A DNA stretch of 64,000 bases, taken from positions 1-64,000 of the forward strand of contig JASHOA010000093.1 in the NCBI GenBank assembly GCA_030041375.1, written 5' to 3'. Position numbers and translations under genes: made by a program. The first letter of the stretch is position 1. Each line of letters starts with the position of its first letter. The DNA comes from Acetobacteraceae bacterium. GTDB taxonomy: Bacteria; Pseudomonadota; Alphaproteobacteria; Acetobacterales; Acetobacteraceae. Under the pieces are notes generated by a model that was not told where the DNA came from, searched no databases, and saw only the letters and a list, made by a program, of their open reading frames with translations. Shown one piece after another: positions 30,016-37,966 of the stretch.

Positions 30016-30371
30016 TCGCCGTCATCTTCGAGGTCTGGCCGGCCGAGGGTGAGACCGGGCATTACCTCGAGCTGGCGGCGGCGCTGAAGGGCGAACTCCA
30101 GAGCATCGACGGCTTCATGTCGGTCGAGCGGTTCCGGAGCCTCACCGAGCCGGGCAAGCTGCTTTCCCTTTCCATCTGGCGCGACGAGGCGGCGGTAGAG
30201 GCGTGGCGGAACAATGCCGCGCATCGCGCCACTCAGGGGAAGGGGAGGGCCGAGGGGGGAGAGGGCGTGTTCGCCGATTATCGCCTCCGCGTCGCCCATG
30301 TCTTGCGGGATTACGGCATGAAGGAGCGCGCCGAGGCGCCGGCCGACAGCCGGGCCGCGCATGGCGCGTGA
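30012..30371 (+). CDS. Antibiotic biosynthesis monooxygenase (ABM) domain protein
   Basis: A 119-residue ABM-type protein (VIFEVWPAEGETGHYLELAA; IDGFMSVERFRSL; LLSLSIWRDEAAVEAWRNN). Members of this family include small cofactor-free oxygenases and stress proteins. It is translationally coupled to the NIPSNAP gene through ATGA. The last 15 residues are Ala/Arg-rich and poorly conserved in type. Confidence 0.85.
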   Translation: MIAVIFEVWPAEGETGHYLELAAALKGELQSIDGFMSVERFRSLTEPGKLLSLSIWRDEAAVEAWRNNAAHRATQGKGRAEGGEGVFADYRLRVAHVLRDYGMKERAEAPADSRAAHGA

Positions 30372-30416
30372 GGACGCGGCGGCCCAACGCCGATCCGCAA
30401 ACCTCTCCGAGCTGTT

Positions 30417-32288
30417 CTATCCCGCGGGAGGTGCGGCCAGCCCGGCCGGCGGCAGCAAGTCCCGAAGCTCGCCGAGCCATGGCTCGTAGTGGCGCCAGCG
30501 CGCAACAGAACGCTGATAGATCGGCTGGCGCGCCTGCCACAGGCTTGCCGTTGCGACCGATCGTCGGTTGCGGTGTGGCGCCAGGCACGCATCGTCCCAT
30601 TCGAGGCCGCAGAAGGCGATCAATTGCCGGGTCGCGTGTTCGGGATCGGCAACCAGGGTCTCATAGTCGATTTCGAAAAAGCGCCCGGCCGGCAGGACGC
30701 TCCGCCAGTGCGCCAGCAGGCGCGCATATTGCCGGTACTGAAAGACCAGATCGCCGCGGTCTGCAAGGCGCGCGCGGAAATGCGTGGTGTAGATCGAAAG
30801 GCAGGTATCGACGGGATGGCGCCGGCAATGCACGATGAAGGCACGCGGCAGCACCTGCCGGATCAGGCCGAGCTGTTCATAATTGAACGGCATCTTGTCG
30901 GTCACGCGCGCCGCGTCCGCCGATATGCCACTGAGCCGCGTGAGATAATCGCCGGCGAGGCGTCCGGCGACGGCGGCGGACTCGTTGCCGCCGAGCGGGC
31001 CGCGGCGCAGGTCGGGCCAGTACGTGAGTTCACCGCCGGCGGCGACCGCGGGATGGCTGGATAGGATCTGCTCCACCAGCGTCGTTCCCGAGCGCGGCAT
31101 GCCCACGATCAGAATCGGGAGTTCGCCCGGTTGCGCGAAATCAGGGCGGCTGATGAGGAAACCGGGAGGCGACGCTGCGATCAGCTCGTCGGTCCGGCCG
31201 GCCAGACCGCCGCGGTCGAGCCGCCGGCCTTTGACGTCGATTTGGTTGGCCGCGTCGAAGTGCCGGATCGCCACCGCATATTCGCCGAGATCGTCATGCA
31301 CCTTGCCGAGCGCGAAATGCAATGCCATGCGATGGTCCGGCAGCCGGTTCGGGCGCTGCAGGCTGGCCAGGATTCGTGCGATCAGCGGCCGGTCCGCTTC
31401 CGTGAACCTCCTGTTGGCAGCGCAGCCGTACCAGGCGACCGCCAGGCTGGGGTTCAACATTGCGGCGCGTTCGTAACCGGCGGACGCGGCGTCGAGCTCG
31501 CCCTTGTCTGCGAGCAGCCTTGCCATGGTCATGAGGGCCGCGCAGTTCCCCGGCTGGCGGGCGATGACGTCGCGCAGCAATCGTTCGGACTCGGCGGAGG
31601 CGCCGTCGAGCAAGAAAGCGCGCGCGGCATTGACGTGGGCGGCGTCCGAATCGGGCATCTGAGCGGCAGTCGCGCGAAAAGCGGCCACGGCTTCGGCACG
31701 GCTACCCCAGTTGAGTTGCAGTTCCGCCAGTCGCTCCAGGGCGTCCACCTGGTCCGGTTGCAGCTCGACCGCTTTCTTGTAGGCCTGGATGGCGGCTTGC
31801 GCCTCGCCCATGCAGTCCAACGCGCGTGCCAGGTCAAGACGAGTGCCGGCACGATCCGGTTGCAGGGCGATCGCTCGCCTGAGTGCGGCCGCCGCTTCGC
31901 TGGAGTGGCCGGCAGAAATGCAGGCCCGGCCGAGATCGTGCAGCAGCTCCGCATTCGAAGGGTCGAGCCGGGCGGCCTCGCGGAGGGTGCCAAGTGCCTC
32001 TGCATGGCGGCCGGCCTGGGCACGTCTCCCAGCCTTCGCAGCGAGTTGCCGCGCCTTGCGTTGGCGGCCACGCGGGCTCGTGGCAGCCCGATCGTCGTCG
32101 CCCGCATGGGGTGTGCGCAGCGCATCGGCGGGTGGGCGCTCCGGACTTGCCGCCTGGTGGGCAAAGAGCTCCAACTCCGACGGTGCAAATTCCTGGTATT
32201 GGCGGAGGTCCTCCGCCATCCGCCCGGCCTCGGTGAGGCTGCCGGGGAAAACCAGGTTTCGCTCCGGCTTCGCCACGCTGGCCGCCAT
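30417..32288 (-). CDS. TPR-repeat sulfotransferase
   Basis: A 623-residue protein with an N-terminal tail, TPR repeats at about 80-285, and a C-terminal sulfotransferase domain. The 5'-PAPS loop VGMPRSGTT lies at 396-404, and a 3'-phosphate motif CRRHPVDTCLSIY follows. It would transfer sulfate from PAPS to a protein, sugar or lipid; the acceptor is unknown. It lies 70 bases downstream of a PEP-CTERM gene on the same strand, so could be transcribed from that gene's sigma-54 promoter. Confidence 0.9.
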   Translation of the reverse strand: MAASVAKPERNLVFPGSLTEAGRMAEDLRQYQEFAPSELELFAHQAASPERPPADALRTPHAGDDDRAATSPRGRQRKARQLAAKAGRRAQAGRHAEALGTLREAARLDPSNAELLHDLGRACISAGHSSEAAAALRRAIALQPDRAGTRLDLARALDCMGEAQAAIQAYKKAVELQPDQVDALERLAELQLNWGSRAEAVAAFRATAAQMPDSDAAHVNAARAFLLDGASAESERLLRDVIARQPGNCAALMTMARLLADKGELDAASAGYERAAMLNPSLAVAWYGCAANRRFTEADRPLIARILASLQRPNRLPDHRMALHFALGKVHDDLGEYAVAIRHFDAANQIDVKGRRLDRGGLAGRTDELIAASPPGFLISRPDFAQPGELPILIVGMPRSGTTLVEQILSSHPAVAAGGELTYWPDLRRGPLGGNESAAVAGRLAGDYLTRLSGISADAARVTDKMPFNYEQLGLIRQVLPRAFIVHCRRHPVDTCLSIYTTHFRARLADRGDLVFQYRQYARLLAHWRSVLPAGRFFEIDYETLVADPEHATRQLIAFCGLEWDDACLAPHRNRRSVATASLWQARQPIYQRSVARWRHYEPWLGELRDLLPPAGLAAPPAG

Positions 32289-32358
32289 CGCGATCCTCGA
32301 GGCCGGGACACGGCGGCGGCGACTGACGGCCGCCGCCGGTCTCAGGCCGGGTTCATGG

Positions 32359-33204
32359 TCAGGTCGACTGGCGGCGGTTCAGCTTTCTTCCCACCAGGAA
32401 CATGCCAACCAGGGCTGTCCCGAGCAGTGCAAGGCTGCCGGGCTCAGGGAGTGAACGCGGCGTCCCTCCTGCCGTGTTCACGAGGAGAGCCCCGCTGTTT
32501 GCGGTGGCGATGCAAGACGTGCCCGGTGTCTCACAGGGGTCGCTGCTGCCTTCGTTGAAGAAACCGACGATGTAGGCTCCGAGATCATTGCTGAGCGCGC
32601 CGATCGTGTTCCACTCGCCGGTCGTGTCCGAGTTTCCGAAAAGCATCACATCACTAAGGGAGACTTGGTAGACGTAATATCCCGTCGCTCCGTCCGCCTC
32701 AAAACCGCCGATCGGGGTGGCGGGAGATGCCGAGAATCCGAGGTAGGCGTCGAGACCTCCGCTCGTCCACGCCGTGGAGCTGAACTCTGTCGCGGTTCCG
32801 GAAGGATTCGTCGTGCCCGTGACGCCCGTGATCAAGAAGGAGGCGGGCGGGGTGTACGTGTCCGGAAGCAGGATAACGAGGGTGAGAGTCCCTGAGACGC
32901 CCTTTTTACCCGGTGCTGGCGATAGCGAAAAACCGAACTCGGTCGAGGTGCCGAGAGGCGTGTTCGTTCCGTTGTCGTTGCAACTGCCGGTAGGGCTCGT
33001 GCCGTTGCAGAAGCCATGCAGCGGGTCGGTCGTGATGGCTGTGGCCCGTGCGGCCGGGGCGGCAACCGCCACGAGCAGTGCTGCCAGTGCGGCTCCTCCG
33101 AGCCACCCCGCCCTGCGGCGAGACCTGGTTTGCACGGATGTTGTTCCTTTGGCGGATTCGGCTTGGCTCAGCCGGCTTGCGGCAGTGGGGGGCAAGGATG
33201 TCAT
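32359..33204 (-). CDS. PEP-CTERM sorting domain protein
   Basis: A 281-residue secreted protein. A long basic N-region (to RSRRRAGWLGG) precedes a signal helix (AALAALLVAVAAPAARA). The body is Gly/Thr/Ser-rich with cysteines in FCNG and SCND. The C-terminus is a PEP-CTERM signal: LPEPGSLALLGTALVG, then GRKLNRRQ. A sigma-54 type promoter lies upstream at 33247-33264. The cargo role is unknown; PEP-CTERM proteins are commonly tied to exopolysaccharide or floc formation. Confidence 0.88.
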   Translation of the reverse strand: MTSLPPTAASRLSQAESAKGTTSVQTRSRRRAGWLGGAALAALLVAVAAPAARATAITTDPLHGFCNGTSPTGSCNDNGTNTPLGTSTEFGFSLSPAPGKKGVSGTLTLVILLPDTYTPPASFLITGVTGTTNPSGTATEFSSTAWTSGGLDAYLGFSASPATPIGGFEADGATGYYVYQVSLSDVMLFGNSDTTGEWNTIGALSNDLGAYIVGFFNEGSSDPCETPGTSCIATANSGALLVNTAGGTPRSLPEPGSLALLGTALVGMFLVGRKLNRRQST

Positions 33205-33246
33205 GTTTCTTTACTCGAGAGGGCGAAGTTGCTCATCGGCAATAAA

Positions 33247-33264
33247 AAGCAATTTTCGTGCCAA
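33247..33264 (-). promoter_or_regulatory. Sigma-54 (-24/-12) promoter of the minus-strand PEP-CTERM gene
   Basis: Read on the minus strand: TTGGCACGAAAATTGCTT, matching the TGGCACG-N4-TTGCW consensus with GG and GC exactly 12 bases apart. It lies about 45 bases before the ATG at 33204. The predicted transcript start is near 33238. Confidence 0.85.
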
Positions 33265-33300
33265 AATATAAAGTGCAGGAAAAACAATGACTCGCAAGGT

Positions 33301-33356
33301 AACGGGACCGTGAGATTGGCGGCGACTGTAAGATCTCCCGACAGTGCAGGGCCGCT
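33301..33356. repeat. Intergenic repeat (copy 1 of an AACGGGA-CGTGAG element)
   Basis: The stretch starting AACGGGACCGTGAG and containing CGACTGTAAGAT matches 34561-34616 (AACGGGATCGTGAG, CGACTGTAAGAT). The two copies flank the plus-strand PEP-CTERM gene in the same orientation. Confidence 0.75.
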
Positions 33357-33374
33357 TGCCGCGTTCATGCCTCG

Positions 33375-33470
33375 CGCCGGGACGGTGTGGCCAAGCCAGC
33401 CTGAGGCGGCAAGAGGCACCTATGTCATGGTTCTCTTTCTGTACCCGAGAGGGCGAATGGAGAAGCTCCC
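33375..33470. pseudogene. Apparent broken duplicate of the minus-strand PEP-CTERM 5' end
   Basis: Read on the minus strand, CCGAGAGGG-type leader sequence precedes an ATG, as at 33204, but the second codon after ATG is followed by TAG (ATGACATAG). Beyond the stop, VPLAASGWLG resembles the true start's LPPTAASRLS. It looks like a duplicated promoter-proximal segment that lost its frame. Confidence 0.45.
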
Positions 33471-33605
33471 CACAGCGCGCGCACGCAATCGTCAACGGAG
33501 ATTCTTCTCAGAAGCCGCCGAATGTGTCGGAATTACTTACACAAACCATCATGGAGGCGGCCTCCGGAGCGTGCTAACTATTTGATTTCATTGCCTTGTG
33601 TCTCC

Positions 33606-33623
33606 TTGGCACACACTTTGCTT
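33606..33623 (+). promoter_or_regulatory. Sigma-54 (-24/-12) promoter of the plus-strand PEP-CTERM gene
   Basis: TTGGCACACACTTTGCTT has GG (33608-33609) and GC (33620-33621) 12 bases apart, close to the TGGCACG-N4-TTGCW consensus. It lies about 66 bases before the ATG at 33689, giving a predicted start near 33632. Confidence 0.8.
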
Positions 33624-33688
33624 ATAGGATGGTGAAAGCCCAGGTCGCAATGTGCGACGCGCGCGATCGGAGCCAGGAGAAAAGACAT

Positions 33689-34375
33689 ATGCGTAAGGTA
33701 CTCATTGCAACCGCTGCGGCGCTCGCGCTCAGCACATCCGCCGCCTTCGCCACGCCGATCGATTTGAAAGGCAGCTATACGGTCAGCGAGCAGTACAGCG
33801 GCGGTCCGACGATAGTGGATGAGCTTGGCATCGGCGGCAGCTTTACCATTACTAACCTGACCGTCGGGACGGAAACGGCCGCCACGGATTTTTTCAAGGC
33901 GGAGCCCAATTTCTGTTCCGGAACGGGATGCACCGAAAACAAAAAGACAGACATAAAGACAGAGACGGAGATGCTGACCATCGACTTCACTGATCTTTCG
34001 ATCACCGGTATTAGCGGTGAAATTTCGCCGTCGGTAACCGCCACTTTCACGGCACAGTATGGCGGAACGGAGCTCGCCTGCGCCAAGGGTGATGGTGTTT
34101 CCCCTAAAACCGGCGACACAGACTGTCTGGTCTGGACCAGCGCGCCTGATACGTACAACGGATCGCTAACGCTGATCGAGAGTCTCGGCAACGGCCAGGA
34201 TCTCGATATCATCCTGAATAATGCGACGGATTGGGACGTCACGCCGACGATCAGCTTCGAGCTGACGGGTACGCCAGACTCCGTCCCGGAGCCGGGGTCG
34301 CTGGGGTTGCTCCTCACGGGGCTTGCCGCTCTCGGACTCGGACTGATCGGCCTTCGCCGCCGCACCGCGTCCTGA
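33689..34375 (+). CDS. PEP-CTERM sorting domain protein
   Basis: A 228-residue secreted protein: signal peptide (VLIATAAALALSTSAAFA), a Thr/Gly-rich beta-type body with two or three cysteine pairs (CSGTGC; CAKG...DCLVW), and a C-terminal PEP-CTERM signal VPEPGSLGLLLTGLAALG followed by GLRRRTAS. AGGAGAAAAGACAT precedes the ATG, a strong ribosome site. It is divergent from the other PEP-CTERM gene; both have sigma-54 promoters. A GC-rich terminator follows 24 bases after the stop. Confidence 0.9.
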   Translation: MRKVLIATAAALALSTSAAFATPIDLKGSYTVSEQYSGGPTIVDELGIGGSFTITNLTVGTETAATDFFKAEPNFCSGTGCTENKKTDIKTETEMLTIDFTDLSITGISGEISPSVTATFTAQYGGTELACAKGDGVSPKTGDTDCLVWTSAPDTYNGSLTLIESLGNGQDLDIILNNATDWDVTPTISFELTGTPDSVPEPGSLGLLLTGLAALGLGLIGLRRRTAS

Positions 34376-34399
34376 CGGTCGGCCTTCCTCGCCTCCGGA

Positions 34400-34427
34400 G
34401 GGGCGAGCGCCGGGAAGCGCTCGCCCC
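34400..34427 (+). terminator. Hairpin terminator after the PEP-CTERM gene
   Basis: A perfect 11-bp stem GGGGCGAGCGC / GCGCTCGCCCC with a six-base loop, 24 bases after the stop codon. Only a weak T run follows. Confidence 0.65.
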
Positions 34428-34560
34428 TTGGCTCCGTGAGCCCCCGCGGTCGGCAATCATCTCAACCCGTGTGGGACCGGCGGACAGAGCGGCACGCCAA
34501 GGCCTGCCCCCAGGCTCTCACGATTGCGTCAGATGCCCGGTCGAAATGGGGCCGCTCCAA

Positions 34561-34616
34561 TAACGGGATCGTGAGTTCGCTGCGACTGTAAGATTCCCCG
34601 ACGGAGCCGTGCCGGC
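34561..34616. repeat. Intergenic repeat (copy 2 of the AACGGGA-CGTGAG element)
   Basis: Matches 33301-33356 in the same orientation. It lies in the 306-base region between the PEP-CTERM terminator and the convergent RidA gene, where I see nothing else. Confidence 0.75.
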
Positions 34617-34681
34617 AGCGTTCCGATCAGCCTGGTCCGGAGTGTGAAAGGCCCGACAGCCGGCCGGCGAGAGGCCGGCGC

Positions 34682-35062
34682 TCAGGCCGACCGCCTCGCT
34701 GTCACCTCGATCTCGATTTTCATGCGTGCATCGGCCAGCCCGGCGACCAGCATCGTCGCTGCCGGCCGCACCGCGCCCAGCCAGCGCCTGAGCACCGGCC
34801 AGCAGGGCTCGAAATCCGCCCGCTCGGGCAGGATGTAGCGGACGCGGACGATGTCGGCGATGCTGCTCCCGGCCTGTTCGAGCGCCCACGCAATGTTGCG
34901 CAGTGCCTGCTCGGCCTGCGCCTCGACACTCTCGGCGATCTCCATCGTTGCATAGTCGAAGCCGGTGGTTCCGGAGACGAACACCCAATCATCCTCGGCC
35001 ACCGCCCGCGAATAGGCGCACGCCGCTTCGAATGTGGAACCCGACGAAACGAGCCGACGCAT
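34682..35062 (-). CDS. RidA/YjgF family protein
   Basis: A 126-residue member of the RidA (enamine/imine deaminase) family. It shows the opening RRLVSSGSTFEAACAYSRAV, the FVSGTTGFDYATM motif, QAEQALRNIAWALEQAGSSI and the end MKIEIEVTARR, where an Arg-Glu arrangement serves the active site in characterised RidA. Classic RidA hydrolyses reactive enamines from PLP enzymes; subgroup assignment here is not certain. A MarR gene lies 39 bases upstream on the same strand. Confidence 0.88.
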   Translation of the reverse strand: MRRLVSSGSTFEAACAYSRAVAEDDWVFVSGTTGFDYATMEIAESVEAQAEQALRNIAWALEQAGSSIADIVRVRYILPERADFEPCWPVLRRWLGAVRPAATMLVAGLADARMKIEIEVTARRSA

Positions 35063-35100
35063 CGCCTGCTTCCTTCCTTCAAGCGTCGAGCATCATCCGG

Positions 35101-35577
35101 TCATGTCAGCAGGGAAAGCAACCCGCGCAGGCGCGGCGCGTCAGCTTCGCCGACCTGCCGTTCGCAGGCTTGCTCGGTGCGCCGCCAGGCCGGCAGCGCG
35201 GCCAGCAAAAGCCGCCGCCCGGCGGGGGTCAGGCGAAGGCGCCGCCGCCGCGCGTCCGTGCGATCGGGGAGGCTCCGCACCAGTCCCCGCCGCTCCAGGG
35301 GTTTCAGGTTCGCGGTCAGCGTCGTGCGGTCCATCGCCAGCAGCAGAGCCAGGTTGCCGAGCCGCGCCGGCTCGGGCCGGTTGAGCGACATCAGGAGCGA
35401 GAACTGCCCATTGGTCAGGCCGAAGGGCCTCAGCGCCTCGTCGAACCGCCGCGCCAGGGAACGCGCCGCGCGCTGCAGGAAAAGACAAAGGCAACGATCC
35501 CGCACCTCGAGCGTGACGGCAAAGGGGAGGGGAGCCGGCGCCTGCTCGCATCCCTGATCGAGTCCGGGCTTTGACAC
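35101..35577 (-). CDS. MarR-family transcriptional regulator
   Basis: A 158-residue winged-helix regulator: an amphipathic N-terminal dimer region (CLCLFLQRAARSLARRF), a HTH (GLTNGQFSLLMSLNR; LALLLAMDRTTLTANLKPLE) and a beta-wing (RTDARRRRLRLTPAGRRLL). It starts with GTG at 35577. A perfect 12-bp palindrome lies just upstream, in the divergent region shared with a BNR-repeat protein gene, so it likely represses itself and perhaps that operon. Confidence 0.9.
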   Translation of the reverse strand: MSKPGLDQGCEQAPAPLPFAVTLEVRDRCLCLFLQRAARSLARRFDEALRPFGLTNGQFSLLMSLNRPEPARLGNLALLLAMDRTTLTANLKPLERRGLVRSLPDRTDARRRRLRLTPAGRRLLLAALPAWRRTEQACERQVGEADAPRLRGLLSLLT

Positions 35578-35588
35578 GGACTCATTCT

Positions 35589-35600
35589 GTTGATATCAAC
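35589..35600. promoter_or_regulatory. Palindromic MarR operator
   Basis: GTTGATATCAAC is a perfect palindrome 12 bases from the marR GTG and about 50 bases from the divergent BNR-protein start. MarR-family sites are typically short palindromes of this TTGATATCAA kind. Confidence 0.65.
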
Positions 35601-35650
35601 GCATCTGTCAAGCCGGCTGCCGGAACCCCTGGATGGATGAGGAAACGCGC

Positions 35651-36736
35651 ATGCCCGATCGCCTGTCTGTCCTGCTCGGCACGAAGAAGGGCCTGTTCAT
35701 CCTGGATGGCGACCGTGCGCGGCGAAGCTTCGCACTGCGCGGTCCGTTCTGCGCGGCCTGGCCGATCGGCCACGCGATCGCCGACCCTGCCACCGGGACG
35801 ATCTATGCCGGCGGCGGCAATGCCTGGTTCGGACCCGCGGTCTGGAAGTCGGAGGATTTCGGCGCGAGCTGGACCCATTCCAGCCAGGGCCTCGCCTACC
35901 CGGAAGGCGAAGAAGCGGTGAAATCCGTCTGGAGCCTCGCGCTGGCACCGGACGGCACGCTCTATGCCGGTGTCGAACCGGCGGGCCTGTTCGCGAGTCA
36001 CGATCGCGGCGCGACATGGCGGCATGTGAGCGGCCTCAGCGCCCATCCGTCCCGGCCGCACTGGAACCCGGGCGGCGGCGGGCTGATCCTGCACGCGATC
36101 GTTCCGCACCCGGCGGATCCGGCCCGGCTTCACGTTGCCATTTCCGCCGCCGGCGTGTTCGCAACCACCGATGGCGGCGCGAGCTTCGAGCCGCGCAACC
36201 GCGGCACCCGTGCCGATTTCTTTCCGGAGGACCAGCGCTATCCCGAAGTGGGCCAGTGCGTGCATTCCCTGGTGATGGCCGCCGGCTTGCCGGAGCGGCT
36301 CTATCAGCAGAACCATTGCGGCATGTACCGCTCGGATGATGCGGGTCTTTCATGGCACAGCATCGAAGAGGGGCTGCCCTCGAGCTTCGGCTTTCCTGCC
36401 GCCGCCCATCCGCGCGATCCCGACACGCTCTATTTCGTCCCGTTGAACGGCGCGCTGGAGGGCCGCTACGTCCCCGAAGGCCGCGCCGCGGTCTGGCGCA
36501 CCCGGGACGGCGGCACACACTGGCAGGCTCTGCGCCAGGGCCTGCCGCAGCAGAACGCCTTCTTCGGCGTGCTCCGCCAGGCGCTGGCGACCGATCCCCT
36601 CACGCCCGCCGGCGTTTATTTCGGAACCGGTTCGGGCGAGCTTTTTGCCAGCGCCGACGAGGGAGATAGCTGGTTCTCGATCGCCTGCCACCTGCCCCCC
36701 ATCCATTCCGTCGAGACGCTCGCGCTTTCGGACTGA
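35651..36736 (+). CDS. BNR/Asp-box beta-propeller protein (sialidase/VPS10-like)
   Basis: A 361-residue beta-propeller with repeated S-x-D-x-G-x-T/S-W boxes (KSEDFGASW; SHDRGATWRHVS; TDDGGASF-like TTDGGASF; SDDAGLSWHS; TRDGGTHWQ; SADEGDSWFS). Such propellers appear in sialidases and plant photosystem-II assembly factors, but no catalytic site can be named. No signal peptide is obvious. GAGGAAA precedes the ATG at 35651. A MoaD/ThiS-like gene follows 14 bases later, a pairing seen in other bacteria. Confidence 0.82.
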   Translation: MPDRLSVLLGTKKGLFILDGDRARRSFALRGPFCAAWPIGHAIADPATGTIYAGGGNAWFGPAVWKSEDFGASWTHSSQGLAYPEGEEAVKSVWSLALAPDGTLYAGVEPAGLFASHDRGATWRHVSGLSAHPSRPHWNPGGGGLILHAIVPHPADPARLHVAISAAGVFATTDGGASFEPRNRGTRADFFPEDQRYPEVGQCVHSLVMAAGLPERLYQQNHCGMYRSDDAGLSWHSIEEGLPSSFGFPAAAHPRDPDTLYFVPLNGALEGRYVPEGRAAVWRTRDGGTHWQALRQGLPQQNAFFGVLRQALATDPLTPAGVYFGTGSGELFASADEGDSWFSIACHLPPIHSVETLALSD

Positions 36737-36750
36737 GCAGCATCGGGCCA

Positions 36751-37023
36751 ATGTCCGCTCCCGTTCGCGTCAGCCTGCCAGCGGCACTGATCGCACTTTT
36801 CCCCGGCGCGCCGTGCGAACTCGAACTCAGCGCCGCAACCATCGCCGAGGTGCTCGGCGCGCTCGATCAGCGTTTCCCCGGCATGCGCGACAGGCTTGCC
36901 GATTCAACCCCGCGCGTCCGCCGCCATATCAGTATTTTCGTCAACGGAGAGCGCGCCTCGCTCCAGACACCGCTCGCACCCGGGGCAGAGGTTCTGGTGA
37001 TGACGGCGATCAGCGGCGGCTGA
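36751..37023 (+). CDS. MoaD/ThiS-family sulfur-carrier-like protein
   Basis: A 90-residue ubiquitin-fold protein ending in Gly-Gly (MTAISGG), the hallmark of MoaD/ThiS sulfur carriers. ELSAATIAEVLGALDQRFPGMR and HISIFVNGE fit the fold. It follows the BNR-protein gene closely, apart from any moa or thi gene cluster, so its sulfur acceptor is unclear; a role with the neighbour is inference. Confidence 0.88.
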   Translation: MSAPVRVSLPAALIALFPGAPCELELSAATIAEVLGALDQRFPGMRDRLADSTPRVRRHISIFVNGERASLQTPLAPGAEVLVMTAISGG

Positions 37024-37060
37024 TTTGTTGCCCGCCGTGCCCGGGCCCCGGCGGGCCATC

Positions 37061-37729
37061 TCAGAATGGTCTGACCTCCTTGACGCCAAAGCCGCCTCTC
37101 AGGCCGAATTCGATGATCGTCTGGCCGTAGAATTCCCATCCTCGCTGCCTCAGCACGCCGCAGGCGCAACCGCGAATGACCTTGGATTCGCCCCATCCGT
37201 AGTCCTGCACGTTGAAGATGCCGCCGGCTAGCCGCTCGGGCGATTTCGGATTGCCGCGCTTGCTATGGGTTTTCGTGAGCGCCTTGGTCAGTTTTTCCTG
37301 TGCCGCCACGCCCTTGGCTTCGATGCTGCCTTCACCGCCGATGTTGACGTGATAGAATTTCGCGCCGCCGTCCGGCGCGCGCCAGTAGCCGACGGCGCAG
37401 CCGGTCAGGTTGGCGGTGAAAACCAGGGCGGTCGCGCCATTTGGCGGAAGCATGAGGGAGAGCTTTCTTTCCCTCGCCCAGGGCAGGAAGTACATCGGCA
37501 AGCCCGTGGTGATCTGGGGTGCGTCGCGCAGCGTGTCGGTGGTGGCGTACACGGTCGCATTGGTGGTGGATTTGTTCGATCTGTTGAGCGAGAACCGGAC
37601 CGGCGCGGGCGTTTTGTCGTGAATCTCGACCGGATTCGAATCGAGGTTGATGATGTGCCGGGCAAGGAATTGCATCGGATCCGCTACGAGATCGCGGACG
37701 ATCGCGTCGCATTCCGCCTGGTTCAGCAT
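37061..37729 (-). CDS. Hypothetical protein
   Basis: A 222-residue protein of no family I recognise. It opens MLNQAECDAIVRDLVADP and contains the NATVYATTDTLRDAPQITTG and TGCAVGYWRAPDG segments, which look like a mixed alpha-beta domain. The C-terminal part has a CACGV pair. It has a strong Shine-Dalgarno (GAAGGAGGAAC) 4 bases before the ATG at 37729, supporting real expression. A 12-bp tandem repeat lies upstream at 37786-37821. No signal peptide. It is convergent with the MoaD-like gene. Confidence 0.7.
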   Translation of the reverse strand: MLNQAECDAIVRDLVADPMQFLARHIINLDSNPVEIHDKTPAPVRFSLNRSNKSTTNATVYATTDTLRDAPQITTGLPMYFLPWARERKLSLMLPPNGATALVFTANLTGCAVGYWRAPDGGAKFYHVNIGGEGSIEAKGVAAQEKLTKALTKTHSKRGNPKSPERLAGGIFNVQDYGWGESKVIRGCACGVLRQRGWEFYGQTIIEFGLRGGFGVKEVRPF

Positions 37730-37785
37730 GAGGTTCCTCCTTCGTGCGGCCAGGACAGCATGATCGGTTGCAGGCCGGGTCTCGT

Positions 37786-37821
37786 CCAGCCTGGAGCCCA
37801 GCCTGGAGCCAAGCCTGGAGC
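37786..37821. repeat. Three tandem 12-bp repeats
   Basis: Three copies of the unit CCAGCCTGGAGC (third copy starts CAAG) lie about 57 bases before the hypothetical gene's start, in the intergenic region shared with the amidase. Confidence 0.85.
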
Positions 37822-37966
37822 AAGATGACTTCAGGGATGGTTTCCGGCCCGCTGCATGCGCGGGCAAGCCGTCCATGGCGGGCCTGGACAGGTATCGTGC
37901 GGCGGCGGAAGCTGCGTTTCCGCCTTTGAAGGCGCGGCGATTGCGTTCTCCCTGTGAAAGGCCCCC

